A stretch of 64,000 nt of DNA from RGIG4576 sp045656705 (GCA_045656705.1 JAZORR010000050.1:124001-188000); one strand, 5' to 3'. Counted from the stretch's first letter, positions 44,596-53,773 are shown. The notes: a model not told the origin generated them from the letters alone. Numbers and translations are program-made.

Positions 44596-46617
44596 ATGCA
44601 AAAAGGTTCAATTGGGGTTACTACCGAAAACATTTTCCCCGTAATCAAAAAATTCTTATATAGCGACCACGAAATTTTCCTTCGCGAACTTGTTTCAAAT
44701 GCTGTGGATGCTACTCAAAAACTTCGCACACTCGCTTCACACGGCGAATTTAATGGTGTGCTTGATAATACTTCAGTGAGCGTCACCATCGACAAGGAAA
44801 ACGGCACTCTCACTGTGAGCGACCATGGTATCGGTATGACTGCCGAAGACATTGACCGATATATCAATCAGATTGCATTCTCAGGAGCTGAAGAGTTCCT
44901 TGAAAAATACAAAAACGAAGCTAATGCCATCATCGGACACTTCGGTCTTGGTTTCTACTCAGCATTTATGGTTTCTAAGAAAGTAGAAATCCGCACTCTA
45001 TCTTATAAGGAAGGTGCAAAGGCTATGAGCTGGGTGTGTGATGGAAGTCCTGAATATGAAATGGCTGAAATAGAAAAGGCTGAACGAGGCACCGACATCA
45101 TCCTTCACATCGACGACGACAGCAAGGAATTCCTAGAAAAATCTCGCATCGAAGCATTGCTGAAGAAATATTGCCGTTTCTTGCCTGTGTCTATCATCTG
45201 TGGCAAGCAACAAAAGTGGGAAGACGGCAAATATGTCGACACCGACGAAGACAACGTAATCAACAATGTAGAACCTCTATGGACCAAGAAGCCTGCCGAC
45301 TTGAAGGACGAAGACTACATCAACTTCTACCACGAACTACATCCAGGACAAGACGATCCTCTTTTCTGGATTCACCTAAATGTGGACTTCCCATTCAACC
45401 TCACAGGTATTCTTTACTTCCCTAAGATAAAAAACAACATCGACATCAATAAGAATCGCATTCAATTGTATTGCAATCAAGTGTATGTTACCGACCAAGT
45501 GGAAGGTGTGGTTCCAGATTTCTTGATGCTATTGCAAGGCGTTATCGATTCTCCAGATATCCCATTGAATGTATCTCGCTCTTATCTTCAAAGCGATGCC
45601 AATGTGAAGAAAATTTCATCTCACATCACAAAGAAAGTATCATCTCGCCTCGAAGAAATCGCAAGAAAAGACCGCAAAAACTTCGAGGAAAAGTGGAACG
45701 ATATCAAGGTATTCATTGAATATGGAATGCTCACCGACGAAAAATTCTGCGAATCGGCAATGAAGTATGCCCTACTCGAAGACACCGAAAAGCAATATTT
45801 CAATTTCGAAGAATACAAAACTCTTATCAAAGACAACCAAACCGACAAAGACGGTAACCTTGTATACCTATACGCTACCGACAAAGAAGACCAATACACC
45901 CACATCAAGGCAGCCACCGACAAGGGCTACAATGTGCTAATGATGAACGGACAATTGGATTCACATTTCATCGGTTTGCTCGAACGCAAGTTTGAAAAGA
46001 GTCGTTTCGCTCGTGTTGATGCCGACGTAGTGAGCAACCTTATCCCTAAAGACGATAAGAAAGATGCCGACATCACTCCACTTCAACGCACCATCACCAC
46101 TACCCTATTCAAGTCGCAAGTGCCTGCACTCGAAAAGAGCGATTTCTTCATCTCGTTCGAGGCTCTTGGCGCCGACGAAAACCCTATCGTACTCACCCAA
46201 AGCGAGTATATGCGCCGCATGAAAGAAATGGCTGCTATGCAACCAGGAATGAGCTTCTATGGCGAATTGCCAGATAGCTACAATATGATTATCAACACAG
46301 AGCACGCAGTTATCAAGAAAGTAATCACAGAGGCCGAAACTGCCCTTAAATTGAGCGTAGAACCTCTTGAAGCATCACTTGCTGACACCAATAATGCTCT
46401 CGAAGAAGCAAGCAAAGACGATAGCAAGAAGGACGAAGCATCAGCACTCGAAAAGAAAGCCGAAGAAATTCGCAACGAGCAAAGCAAACTCATCAGCGAC
46501 TATGCAATGACCAACGACAAAGTGAAGCAATTGGTCGACATCGCCCTACTTGGCAACGGTCTATTGAAAGGCGAAGCCCTCAACAACTTCCTAAAACGCT
46601 CAGTAAGTCTGCTATAA
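44596..46617 (+). CDS. htpG: Molecular chaperone HtpG (Hsp90)
   Basis: Cytosolic ATP-dependent chaperone, 673 residues. The GHKL ATPase domain has ELVSNAVDATQKLR near 33-46, DHGIGMTAEDI near 75, and GHFGLGFYSAF near 115-125. The middle domain has the conserved GILYFPK and LNVSRSYLQSD near 313-323. The C-terminal dimerisation part includes a Glu/Lys-rich insertion (EEASKDDSKKDEASALEKK). Full length. It is preceded by a sigma-54-type promoter and followed by a hairpin shared with the antiporter gene. Confidence 0.97.
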   Translation: MQKGSIGVTTENIFPVIKKFLYSDHEIFLRELVSNAVDATQKLRTLASHGEFNGVLDNTSVSVTIDKENGTLTVSDHGIGMTAEDIDRYINQIAFSGAEEFLEKYKNEANAIIGHFGLGFYSAFMVSKKVEIRTLSYKEGAKAMSWVCDGSPEYEMAEIEKAERGTDIILHIDDDSKEFLEKSRIEALLKKYCRFLPVSIICGKQQKWEDGKYVDTDEDNVINNVEPLWTKKPADLKDEDYINFYHELHPGQDDPLFWIHLNVDFPFNLTGILYFPKIKNNIDINKNRIQLYCNQVYVTDQVEGVVPDFLMLLQGVIDSPDIPLNVSRSYLQSDANVKKISSHITKKVSSRLEEIARKDRKNFEEKWNDIKVFIEYGMLTDEKFCESAMKYALLEDTEKQYFNFEEYKTLIKDNQTDKDGNLVYLYATDKEDQYTHIKAATDKGYNVLMMNGQLDSHFIGLLERKFEKSRFARVDADVVSNLIPKDDKKDADITPLQRTITTTLFKSQVPALEKSDFFISFEALGADENPIVLTQSEYMRRMKEMAAMQPGMSFYGELPDSYNMIINTEHAVIKKVITEAETALKLSVEPLEASLADTNNALEEASKDDSKKDEASALEKKAEEIRNEQSKLISDYAMTNDKVKQLVDIALLGNGLLKGEALNNFLKRSVSLL

Positions 46618-46671
46618 TCTCACTAAGGTTACTGAGTTTCTTGTATTGCAAACTCGTTGTCCTCACAATAA

Positions 46672-46707
46672 TAATGGCGATTGGAGATCACACTCCAACC
46701 GCCATTA
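46672..46707. terminator. Bidirectional terminator between htpG and the antiporter gene
   Basis: TAATGGCG (46672-46679) pairs with CGCCATTA (46700-46707), extended by TTGGAG/CTCCAA after one mismatch, between convergent genes; the plus strand continues CTTTTT. Confidence 0.8.
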
Positions 46708-46735
46708 CTTTTTCTATGCAGATTAGTATTCTATG

Positions 46736-48967
46736 TTAAGCCTTTAGCGAAGAAAGTTTTTGCTTATCACCCACAAGCCACAACACATCCCCCACTTCAA
46801 ACACTTCTTTGCCGTTAGGTTTCTTGTATTCATCACCGCGTTGAATTGCAACGAGAAGCGATGCATAGTCCTCACGCAAGCGTGCTATGGCACTTGTCTT
46901 ACCTGCAAGACTTGAATCTTCAGTCACTTCAATGTGTACGAATGAAATGTCTTTTTCATCAATAGCATGAGCTTCGTTCACTGTTTCTTCCGAATCCTCT
47001 ATCACTGGTAGCAGAGATTGGATTTCTTCCTCAGTACCCACTACACCTACCACATCACCAGGGAACAGACGCATATCGGCACTCGGTATTGGATACACAT
47101 TAGCACCTCGTTGTATGCTCGCCACATTAGCACCATATTTTTTGCGCATATCGCTATTGCATAGGCGTTCGCCCACAAACGGACAAGTATACCCCACTGT
47201 CATAAATGCCAAATGAATATCGTTCACCAAGGTATTACCCTTACCACTCTTTCGCAATTCGCGTTCGTTGAGGTTGCGCACAAATTTACTTTCCACTTGG
47301 CCCATTTTATCCATATTTTTACCCGAAAGTTTATAGTGCATAAAGGCAAGTATTGCCACCTTCACAAGAGCCACAGCCACACCATTATGATGTGCATAAA
47401 GCAAACCTACATATATCTGTACCATCACAAATACAATCACAAAACGTGATATAATAAGCACCACAATCGGCACCATCGATTTATTGTTTTGCTTCTTCAG
47501 TTCTTCGCGTTCTTCACGTTTAGTCGATGGATAAGTGAGAGCCACAAAGAATGGGAACATAACAGCAAGCGATGCCGCAAGTGCCACCACTTTGCCCCAT
47601 TCTTCGCCTATCAGGCTTTCGCTAAATGGCACCACAAAGTGTAGCGATACCCACATCATACCTATAAGCACCACCGAATATAGTAATATACGCCACGCAT
47701 AGCGTCCTAATACTATTTTCCACAATGAGCCGGTATCATCGGCAGAATTAGCATTATTGCTATATGCAGCAAGAATAGCAAGCACCTTCTTAGGTAATAT
47801 TTTTTCCACTTTTTCATAGCACGGAACAGCCCACTTTATAAAATAAGGTGTAAAGAATGTAGTGATCACACTCACAGCCACCACGATTGGGTACAATGTA
47901 GCGTCAAGCACACCAAGGCTCATACCAAGCGATGCAATAATAAATGCAAATTCACCAATTTGTGTAAGGCTAAAACCACTCTCTATTGCTATCTTCAATG
48001 GTTGTCCCATAGCAAGCATACCAAGTGTACCAAACACTATCATACCCACTATCACCACTCCCGAAAGTAGCAATATCACGCTCCAATATTCGCCAATCAC
48101 AGTAGGATTTACCATCATACCCACCGAGATAAAGAACACAGCACCGAAGAGGTCTTTCACTGGTTTCATCACCTTTTCAATATGTTCGGCTTCGTTAGTT
48201 CCAGCAAGTATCGATCCCATAATGAATGCTCCGAGTGCCATAGAGAAACCCGAATAAACAGAGAACACGGCCATCAACAGGCACAATCCCACCGATATCA
48301 CAAGAAGCATCTCGTCGTTGATAAGACGACGGAAACGCTTGAAGAATGTAGGCAACACATACACACCCACTGTGAAACATATCACAAGGAAGAACACAAG
48401 TTTTCCAATACTCATCAGCATTTCTCCACCTTCCACACTATTATTCAATGCCACACTCGATAGTATCACCATCATCACCACAGCGAAGAGGTCTTCACAT
48501 ATCAGCACGGCAAGCACATGTGGCACAAACCTGCGCTGACGCATATTCAAGTCGGTAAATGCCTTAATGATGATAGTGGTAGACGACATCGACAGCATTC
48601 CTCCGAGGAATAGGCGGTTGATGAAATTATAGTCGAGAAATCCACCCACCATAAAACCAAATCCCATCATCCCACTCACTATGATGAGTGCCGTCACTGC
48701 GGCCGAACCACCAACATTCATCAATTTCTTGAAACTAAACTCAAGTCCAAGACAAAACAAAAGTACAATAATACCTATCTCTGCCCAAAACTCAATATTA
48801 GCTTCGTTTCCCACCGATGGGAAATAATGAAAATTACTACTTGCCACAAATCCTGCTACAATGTAGCCCAATACTACAGGTTGCTTCAACTTCTTAAATA
48901 GAAGCGTAACACCTGCTCCCAACATCATTATAAGTGCCAAATCACTTATCATTCCTTCTATATCCAT
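46736..48967 (-). CDS. CPA2-family cation:proton antiporter with TrkA-C domains
   Basis: 743-residue inner-membrane transporter. Residues about 1-390 hold roughly 12 hydrophobic helices of the Na_H_Exchanger/KefB type (SNFHYFPSVGNEANIEFWAEIGIIVLLFCLGLEFSFKKL region). About 420-540 holds further helices. The soluble C-terminus has two TrkA_C-like ligand domains (YPIPSADMRLFPGDVVGVVG near 632; AIQRGDEYKKPNGKEVFEVGDVLWLVG near 708). No TrkA_N (NAD-binding) domain is seen, so it is not a classical KefB/C. Probably K+ or Na+/H+ exchange; the ion is not deducible. Confidence 0.9.
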   Translation of the reverse strand: MDIEGMISDLALIMMLGAGVTLLFKKLKQPVVLGYIVAGFVASSNFHYFPSVGNEANIEFWAEIGIIVLLFCLGLEFSFKKLMNVGGSAAVTALIIVSGMMGFGFMVGGFLDYNFINRLFLGGMLSMSSTTIIIKAFTDLNMRQRRFVPHVLAVLICEDLFAVVMMVILSSVALNNSVEGGEMLMSIGKLVFFLVICFTVGVYVLPTFFKRFRRLINDEMLLVISVGLCLLMAVFSVYSGFSMALGAFIMGSILAGTNEAEHIEKVMKPVKDLFGAVFFISVGMMVNPTVIGEYWSVILLLSGVVIVGMIVFGTLGMLAMGQPLKIAIESGFSLTQIGEFAFIIASLGMSLGVLDATLYPIVVAVSVITTFFTPYFIKWAVPCYEKVEKILPKKVLAILAAYSNNANSADDTGSLWKIVLGRYAWRILLYSVVLIGMMWVSLHFVVPFSESLIGEEWGKVVALAASLAVMFPFFVALTYPSTKREEREELKKQNNKSMVPIVVLIISRFVIVFVMVQIYVGLLYAHHNGVAVALVKVAILAFMHYKLSGKNMDKMGQVESKFVRNLNERELRKSGKGNTLVNDIHLAFMTVGYTCPFVGERLCNSDMRKKYGANVASIQRGANVYPIPSADMRLFPGDVVGVVGTEEEIQSLLPVIEDSEETVNEAHAIDEKDISFVHIEVTEDSSLAGKTSAIARLREDYASLLVAIQRGDEYKKPNGKEVFEVGDVLWLVGDKQKLSSLKA

Positions 48968-49192
48968 TTCTAAGTATGTAATTAATTATTTGTTTCTTTT
49001 GTAAGTGCTATGCAATAGGCGATAAATCACACATCGCATTGTTAATCCTTCCCAACATAATATCGACTGTAATAGATTCTATCATATACTTTATTTCCTA
49101 TTTTAAACTACAAATTTAATGAAAACTTACTACACAACACACATTTAAACGTTTTTAATTAAAAAAAATCACACTTTTTCAATAATAATTAT

Positions 49193-49200
49193 TATTTTTG
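49193..49200 (+). promoter_or_regulatory. -7 element (TAnnTTTG) of the zeta-like gene
   Basis: TATTTTTG, 19 bases before the ATG, implying a very short 5' leader. Confidence 0.5.
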
Positions 49201-49219
49201 TAAATTAATGGATTGAATT

Positions 49220-49804
49220 ATGGACAGCCAAAAACGACTTTATATAATAAGTGGTTGTAATGGTGCCGGGAAAACTACAGCATCCTACACCCTACTGCCC
49301 GAGGTATTTCAATGCAAAGAGTTTGTCAATGCCGACGAGATAGCAAAAGGTCTATCACCTTTCAATCCTGAAGGTGTGGCCATAGACGCAGGCAAGGTGA
49401 TGATACAACGCATCACCGACCTTCTTGCGCGAGAAGAAACATTTGCCATCGAAACCACATTGGCATCACGCACACTCAGCACTCTCGTGCAAAAGGCACA
49501 AGACAAAGGGTACTCGGTAAAGTTGCTCTTCTTTTGGCTGAACAGTCCGAAATTGGCTGTGCTACGTGTGGCACAAAGAGTGAGAGAAGGCGGGCACAAC
49601 ATACCCGAACCTGTCATAAGAAGAAGATATGTGGCCGGTATCAATAATTTATTTAAAATCTTCATCCCCATTGTTGACAATTGGCTTATTGCCGATAATA
49701 GTGCAGTACCTCGCACTTTGGTGGCTGAAGGAGGGAACGAACTAAAAACTGTAATTTACGACAATCAACGATACAACGATATTCTGAAATATGTACGAGA
49801 ATAA
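49220..49804 (+). CDS. Zeta-toxin-like P-loop kinase
   Basis: 194-residue protein of the zeta toxin / UNAG-kinase-like fold. Walker A GCNGAGKTT is at residues 13-21, NADEIAKGLSPFNPEG at 38-53, and the ETTLASRTL segment near 77-85 carries the substrate-site residues. A basic lid segment (RVAQRVREGGHNIPEPVIRRRY) follows near 115-136. True zeta toxins phosphorylate UDP-GlcNAc; many chromosomal relatives have unknown substrates. It overlaps the next small gene by 14 bases, so the two are translationally linked. Confidence 0.85.
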   Translation: MDSQKRLYIISGCNGAGKTTASYTLLPEVFQCKEFVNADEIAKGLSPFNPEGVAIDAGKVMIQRITDLLAREETFAIETTLASRTLSTLVQKAQDKGYSVKLLFFWLNSPKLAVLRVAQRVREGGHNIPEPVIRRRYVAGINNLFKIFIPIVDNWLIADNSAVPRTLVAEGGNELKTVIYDNQRYNDILKYVRE

Positions 49805-49991
49805 TAATTTCTGTGCAGATCTCCGCAAGGGACTTGCTCTCGCCGAAAAGCGTATGCTCAAGCAGAAAGCCATCAACAACAGCCCCGTCATTCAATGTCT
49901 TCCAAATGGCGAAATTGTAGAGATGTCGGCAGCCGAATTACTCAAAGAACATTACGGATATCACGTAAATGTTAGTCAAGACAACGATTAA
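49791..49991 (+). CDS. Small partner protein of the zeta-like kinase
   Basis: 66 residues, no recognised family. The N-terminal half is a probable helix (FCADLRKGLALAEKRMLKQKA) and the second half includes PVIQCLPNGEIVEMSAAELL. Its start lies inside the 3' end of the kinase gene in another frame. Such a tight overlap is typical of toxin-antitoxin or partner pairs, but canonical epsilon antitoxins precede zeta and look different, so the role is only suggested. Confidence 0.65.
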   Translation: MYENNNFCADLRKGLALAEKRMLKQKAINNSPVIQCLPNGEIVEMSAAELLKEHYGYHVNVSQDND

Positions 49992-50031
49992 AAATAAATA
50001 AAACTCATTAAAATTACAAAAATAAAATCAT

Positions 50032-50508
50032 ATGAAGAAGTTAATGTTTCTGATCGCGAGCTTGATACTATGCATCGGCTCAGCATATGCTCAAAAAGGA
50101 CAAATGGCAGCAGGGGTTAATTTAAATTATGGAACCGACATCTCAACAATAGGACTGGGAGGCAAATTTCAATACGGAATCACAGATGAGATACGAGGAG
50201 AAGCTGCATTCAACCATTCATTCACCAAAGATTTCACTAAGATGTGGGACTTTGAAGTCACTGGTCACTATCTTTTCCCTCTTAGCGAAAAAGTAACTGT
50301 ATACCCATTAGCAGGTTTCTGTTTCACAAAGGTTATTGCAAATGTAGGTAATCTATCTGCTTCTGAAAGCAATTTTGGAGTAAACCTCGGTGGTGGTATT
50401 GAATATCCTATTATAGAAGCATTGAGTGTGGGACTGGAAGCAAAATACCAATTTGTAAGCAACCTCGACCAAGCAATATTCAACCTCGGCTTTACCTATA
50501 AATTTTAA
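50032..50508 (+). CDS. Outer membrane beta-barrel protein
   Basis: 158-residue exported protein. Signal peptide: KKLMFLIASLILCIGSAYAQ. The mature part alternates polar and hydrophobic residues in eight or so strands (MAAGVNLNYGTDI, GLGGKFQYGI, FEVTGHYLFPL, ALSVGLEAKYQFV) and ends with a terminal Phe (LGFTYKF), the usual barrel signal. Resembles OmpW/opacity-like small barrels. Function unknown. Confidence 0.85.
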   Translation: MKKLMFLIASLILCIGSAYAQKGQMAAGVNLNYGTDISTIGLGGKFQYGITDEIRGEAAFNHSFTKDFTKMWDFEVTGHYLFPLSEKVTVYPLAGFCFTKVIANVGNLSASESNFGVNLGGGIEYPIIEALSVGLEAKYQFVSNLDQAIFNLGFTYKF

Positions 50509-50530
50509 TCTATAATTTCACCTCTATCAT

Positions 50531-50569
50531 AAAGCAGGAACCCACTATATAAGGTATCTTGCTTTTTTT
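50531..50569 (+). terminator. Terminator of the beta-barrel gene
   Basis: AAAGCAGGA (50531-50539) pairs with TCTTGCTTT (50557-50565) with one G-T pair, ending in TTTT. Confidence 0.65.
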
Positions 50570-50638
50570 GCTTTTAAAAAATCTTAATGCATTTAAAAAA
50601 AAATCTTTCATACTAATATCAAACTCCTAACTTTTTTA

Positions 50639-50646
50639 TATCTTTG
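50639..50646 (+). promoter_or_regulatory. -7 element (TAnnTTTG) of guaA
   Basis: TATCTTTG, 43 bases before the guaA ATG. Confidence 0.5.
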
Positions 50647-50689
50647 CATATTAATTTTAAAGTAGAATTTCAAACTAAATTTTCCCCAT

Positions 50690-51997
50690 ATGAAACAAGA
50701 TATGATTGTTATCTTAGACTTGGGTAGTCACGAAAACACCGTGGTGGCTCGTGCTATTCGAGCGCTTGGTGTGTATAGTGAAATCTATCCACACGATATC
50801 ACTGTAGATGAACTTAAAGCATTGCCTAATGTGAAAGGTATCATCATCAATGGTGGTCCTAACAATGTTATCGATGGTGTTGCTATCGATGTAAACCCTG
50901 AAATCTACAACGCAGGCGTTCCTGTTATAGCAGCAGGTCACGACAAAGCTCTATGCGAAGTTAGACTTGCTCAATTCGCTAACGACGAAGAAGCTATCAA
51001 GGCACAAATTAAGGATTTCGTATTTGATATTTGCAAAGCTGAAGCAAACTGGAACATGACCAACTTCGTTAACGACCAAATCGAACTTGTTCGTCGTCAA
51101 GTAGGCGACAAGAAGGTTCTTCTTGCTCTTTCAGGTGGTGTTGACAGCTCTGTTGTTGCTGCTCTATTGCTTAAGGCTATCGGCGACAACCTTGTGTGCG
51201 TTCACGTTAATCACGGTCTTATGCGCAAGGGCGAATCAGAAGATGTTGTTGAAGTGTTCCGCAACCAACTTAACGCTAACCTCGTTTATGTTGACGCTAC
51301 AGAACGCTTCCTTAGCAAACTTGCAGGTGTTGTTGATCCAGAAGAAAAGCGTAAAATCATCGGTAGCGAATTCATTCGCGTATTCGAAGAAGAAGCTCGC
51401 AAACTTGATGGTATCGACTACTTGGGACAAGGTACAATCTATCCAGATATCGTAGAAAGTGGTACTAAGACTGCTAAGATGGTGAAATCACACCACAATG
51501 TAGGTGGTCTTCCTGAAGATCTTCAATTCGAACTTGTTGAACCTTTGAAGCAACTATTCAAGGACGAAGTTCGCGCTTGTGGTCTTGAACTTGGTTTGCC
51601 TTACGACATGGTTTATCGTCAACCATTCCCAGGACCAGGTCTTGGTGTTCGTTGCCTTGGAGAAATCACTCGTGATCGTCTTGAAGCAGTACGCGAATCA
51701 GATGCTATCCTTCGCGAAGAATTCAAGCTTGCAGGTCTTGACAAGAAAGTATGGCAATACTTCACAGTTGTGCCTGACTTCAAGTCAGTAGGTGTTCGCG
51801 ACAACGCTCGTTCTTACGAATATCCAGTTATCATTCGCGCCGTTAACACTATCGACGCAATGACTGCAACTATCGAGCACATCGATTGGGCTATCCTTGA
51901 CAAGATCACAGCACGCATTCTTAACGAAGTGAAGAATGTAAACCGTGTGTGCTACGACATGTCACCAAAGCCAAACGCAACTATCGAGTGGGAATAA
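50690..51997 (+). CDS. guaA: GMP synthase with degenerate glutaminase domain
   Basis: Makes GMP from XMP, ATP and an amide donor. The synthetase half is intact: PP-loop LALSGGVDSSV near 144-154, KSHHNVGGLPEDLQFEL near 266, RQPFPGPGLGVR near 307, and the dimerisation end NATIEWE. At 435 residues it is some 75-90 short of usual. The N-terminal GATase keeps its first strands (ILDLGSHENTVVARAI, IIINGGPNNVIDG) but where GICYGMQ is expected it reads VIAAGHDKALCE and then joins the synthetase linker; nucleophile Cys, His and Glu are all missing. There is no frameshift in the sequence. It would need free ammonia or a separate glutaminase. Confidence 0.9.
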   Translation: MKQDMIVILDLGSHENTVVARAIRALGVYSEIYPHDITVDELKALPNVKGIIINGGPNNVIDGVAIDVNPEIYNAGVPVIAAGHDKALCEVRLAQFANDEEAIKAQIKDFVFDICKAEANWNMTNFVNDQIELVRRQVGDKKVLLALSGGVDSSVVAALLLKAIGDNLVCVHVNHGLMRKGESEDVVEVFRNQLNANLVYVDATERFLSKLAGVVDPEEKRKIIGSEFIRVFEEEARKLDGIDYLGQGTIYPDIVESGTKTAKMVKSHHNVGGLPEDLQFELVEPLKQLFKDEVRACGLELGLPYDMVYRQPFPGPGLGVRCLGEITRDRLEAVRESDAILREEFKLAGLDKKVWQYFTVVPDFKSVGVRDNARSYEYPVIIRAVNTIDAMTATIEHIDWAILDKITARILNEVKNVNRVCYDMSPKPNATIEWE

Positions 51998-52016
51998 TTT
52001 TCCAACGGAAAATTTT

Positions 52017-52148
52017 CGAGTGCGAGCGAGGAAGGCGTGTCAGCCGTAGGCTGGCGCCTGTTCGATGAAATCGACCGAGACTCGCCTCAATAATTTCGTT
52101 TTTCGAGCGCAAGCGAGGAGCGTTGGTTGAGCGATAGCGAAGCACGCG
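52017..52148. repeat. GC-rich intergenic segment with degenerate repeated motif
   Basis: Three related units: CGAGTGCGAGCGAGGA (from 52017), CGAGCGCAAGCGAGGA (from 52104) and GAGCGATAGCGAAGCA (from 52129). It includes small palindromes (TCGATGAAATCGA, AGCCGTAGGCT) and is clearly more GC-rich than its surroundings. It starts just after guaA. Confidence 0.5.
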
Positions 52149-52188
52149 TTTACGTTAGCAACCGAAATCCACTCTTAGATATAATTTT

Positions 52189-52228
52189 AAAGTCTCTAAA
52201 GTCATTATCCGACCTTAGAGACTTTTTT
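52189..52228 (+). terminator. Terminator downstream of guaA
   Basis: AAAGTCTCTAA (52189-52199) pairs perfectly with TTAGAGACTTT (52215-52225), followed by more T. Confidence 0.8.
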
Positions 52229-52395
52229 CATTATGATTCTAATTATAGTCCGAAGAACGACTTTTTAAAATAGCCGTATGCTTTTAAGCTTACGGGACAT
52301 TGAAAATCAACCCTTTTGCGTCTGTAAAGACGCGAATAATTACAACAACAACAAACTTTTTCGCAAAATCGCTTGAAAAAAAAAAAAAAAAATAC
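52229..52395. other. Intergenic stretch with small hairpins and a long A-run
   Basis: GCGTCT-GTAA-AGACGC (52318-52333) is a perfect short hairpin. A run of 17 A spans 52376-52392 just upstream of the next promoter; homopolymers of this length are prone to slippage. No gene seen. Confidence 0.5.
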
Positions 52396-52403
52396 TATAT
52401 TTG
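52396..52403 (+). promoter_or_regulatory. -7 element (TAnnTTTG) of the small membrane gene
   Basis: TATATTTG. A TTG start at 52401 for the next gene would lie inside this element, which supports the ATG at 52440. Confidence 0.55.
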
Positions 52404-52439
52404 TCGCAAAAACTTAAACACTATAAACTAATTACAAAT

Positions 52440-52637
52440 ATGGTAAAGGAAAGTATTATTAGAGCACTTTTAGCAGGTGTGTGTTTCGTGATTTTAACTT
52501 GGATAGGTGATGGTTACATTTTTAACCAAGAAACATCATTATTGGTCTACATTATCAAATTTATAGTATTCACAGGCTTAATGACTATTGTGTATTACTT
52601 CAGCCACAAGATAGGAAACAAGAAAAAACAAGACTAA
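52440..52637 (+). CDS. Small two-helix membrane protein
   Basis: 65 residues with two hydrophobic helices (about 9-24, ALLAGVCFVILTWIGD, and 33-52, LVYIIKFIVFTGLMTIVYYF) and a basic C-terminus (GNKKKQD). It looks like a small predicted inner-membrane protein; no family name can be given. It has its own promoter and terminator. Confidence 0.7.
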   Translation: MVKESIIRALLAGVCFVILTWIGDGYIFNQETSLLVYIIKFIVFTGLMTIVYYFSHKIGNKKKQD

Positions 52638-52662
52638 CCCCAACTTATTAGATAATATCCTT

Positions 52663-52705
52663 ACCCACTGATAGAGCTTTTAGACTACCATCGGTGGGTA
52701 TTTTT
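52663..52705 (+). terminator. Terminator of the small membrane gene
   Basis: ACCCACTGAT (52663-52672) pairs with ATCGGTGGGT (52690-52699) with one G-T pair, then ATTTTT. Confidence 0.8.
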
Positions 52706-52750
52706 ATAGGATTTTCTTAATATCATATTGAATATATCAAATAATATCAT

Positions 52751-52758
52751 TACATTTG
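52751..52758 (+). promoter_or_regulatory. -7 element of the TonB-domain gene
   Basis: TACATTTG with a TTG about 19 bases upstream (52729-52731), 34 bases before the ATG. Confidence 0.5.
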
Positions 52759-52792
52759 TTTCCGATAACCAAGTCTTTAACCTTTACTGATT

Positions 52793-53701
52793 ATGAATAA
52801 AATACTTCTATCTATTTTGATATTACTTTTCACAGCAGGTGTGTGCGTGATTACTTGTCCTAAACACGAAGACCACTCAAAAACTATTATTGCAGAGTTC
52901 AACAAAGTCATAGATAAGGAATTTAGCGAAAACACCGATAACGATGTAGAAAAGGCTTTTGCTATGTTTGCATCATCTATTTGTTCTGGTATTTCAGAAT
53001 ATGTAATCGAAAAGAAACTTTTGGTAGATAATTATTTTGTGTTCAGTGTAGGTAAGTTTAATATAGATGGCAAAAGTAAAATAGTATCTATTGGTGTTTT
53101 CAACCATGTTTTCACAGATTTAGAAGATACAATCAAAGAGGAACTAAAAAAATTATCAGATAGCACAAACAGCAAAAGTGACAAACAAAGAAAGAAAACA
53201 AAGAAGTTACGCAAAAAAAACAAATCTGAATCGTTTTCACAAATAGAGGAAACTAACGAGACATCAGATGATGATTATGCCGACAATTATTATGATACTA
53301 CTGAAATTGAAAATATTACCGATGAATCAAATGAGACAAATTCAGTCTATGAATATAATAATGATATAAATTACGAACCTGTATTTACTGCTGTTGAGCA
53401 AATGCCACAATTCCCTGGTGGAGATGCTGCACTTATGAAATTTATATCTAACAACATTAACTACCCTCAAGAAGCATATAAAAATGGCACTCAAGGTCGT
53501 GTTATCGTGCAATTTGTAGTAAAAAGTAATGGTTCTATTGGAGAAGTAAAGGTGATTCGCAGTGTAGATCAAGACCTCGACAATGAAGCTATTCGCATAT
53601 GCAAATCTTTACCTAAATTTATCCCTGGAAGAATGAATGGTAAAGCCGTAAATGTGTGGTACACATTACCTATCACATTCAAACTGCAAGGCACTCCCTG
53701 A
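52793..53701 (+). CDS. Exported TonB C-terminal domain protein
   Basis: 302 residues. An N-terminal hydrophobic segment (KILLSILILLFTAGVCVITC) acts as signal or anchor; the Cys at its end could be lipidated. A lysine-rich then Glu/Asp-rich spacer covers about 120-190. The C-terminal 100 residues form a TonB_C domain: EQMPQFPGGDAALMKFISNNINYP, GRVIVQFVVKSNGSIGEVKVIRS, and NVWYTLPITFKLQ. In Bacteroidota many such proteins are not the classical energy transducer, and the lack of a Pro-rich spacer makes that role uncertain. Confidence 0.85.
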   Translation: MNKILLSILILLFTAGVCVITCPKHEDHSKTIIAEFNKVIDKEFSENTDNDVEKAFAMFASSICSGISEYVIEKKLLVDNYFVFSVGKFNIDGKSKIVSIGVFNHVFTDLEDTIKEELKKLSDSTNSKSDKQRKKTKKLRKKNKSESFSQIEETNETSDDDYADNYYDTTEIENITDESNETNSVYEYNNDINYEPVFTAVEQMPQFPGGDAALMKFISNNINYPQEAYKNGTQGRVIVQFVVKSNGSIGEVKVIRSVDQDLDNEAIRICKSLPKFIPGRMNGKAVNVWYTLPITFKLQGTP

Positions 53702-53742
53702 TAGAGTAATTATAAATAGTTTATCCAATAAGTCATACTCTT

Positions 53743-53771
53743 AAAGCCAAGGAATCAACACCCTCGGCTTT
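53743..53771. terminator. Bidirectional terminator between the TonB-domain and DA1 genes
   Basis: AAAGCCAAGG (53743-53752) pairs with CCTCGGCTTT (53762-53771) with one mismatch, between convergent genes. Confidence 0.65.
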
Positions 53772-53773
53772 AA

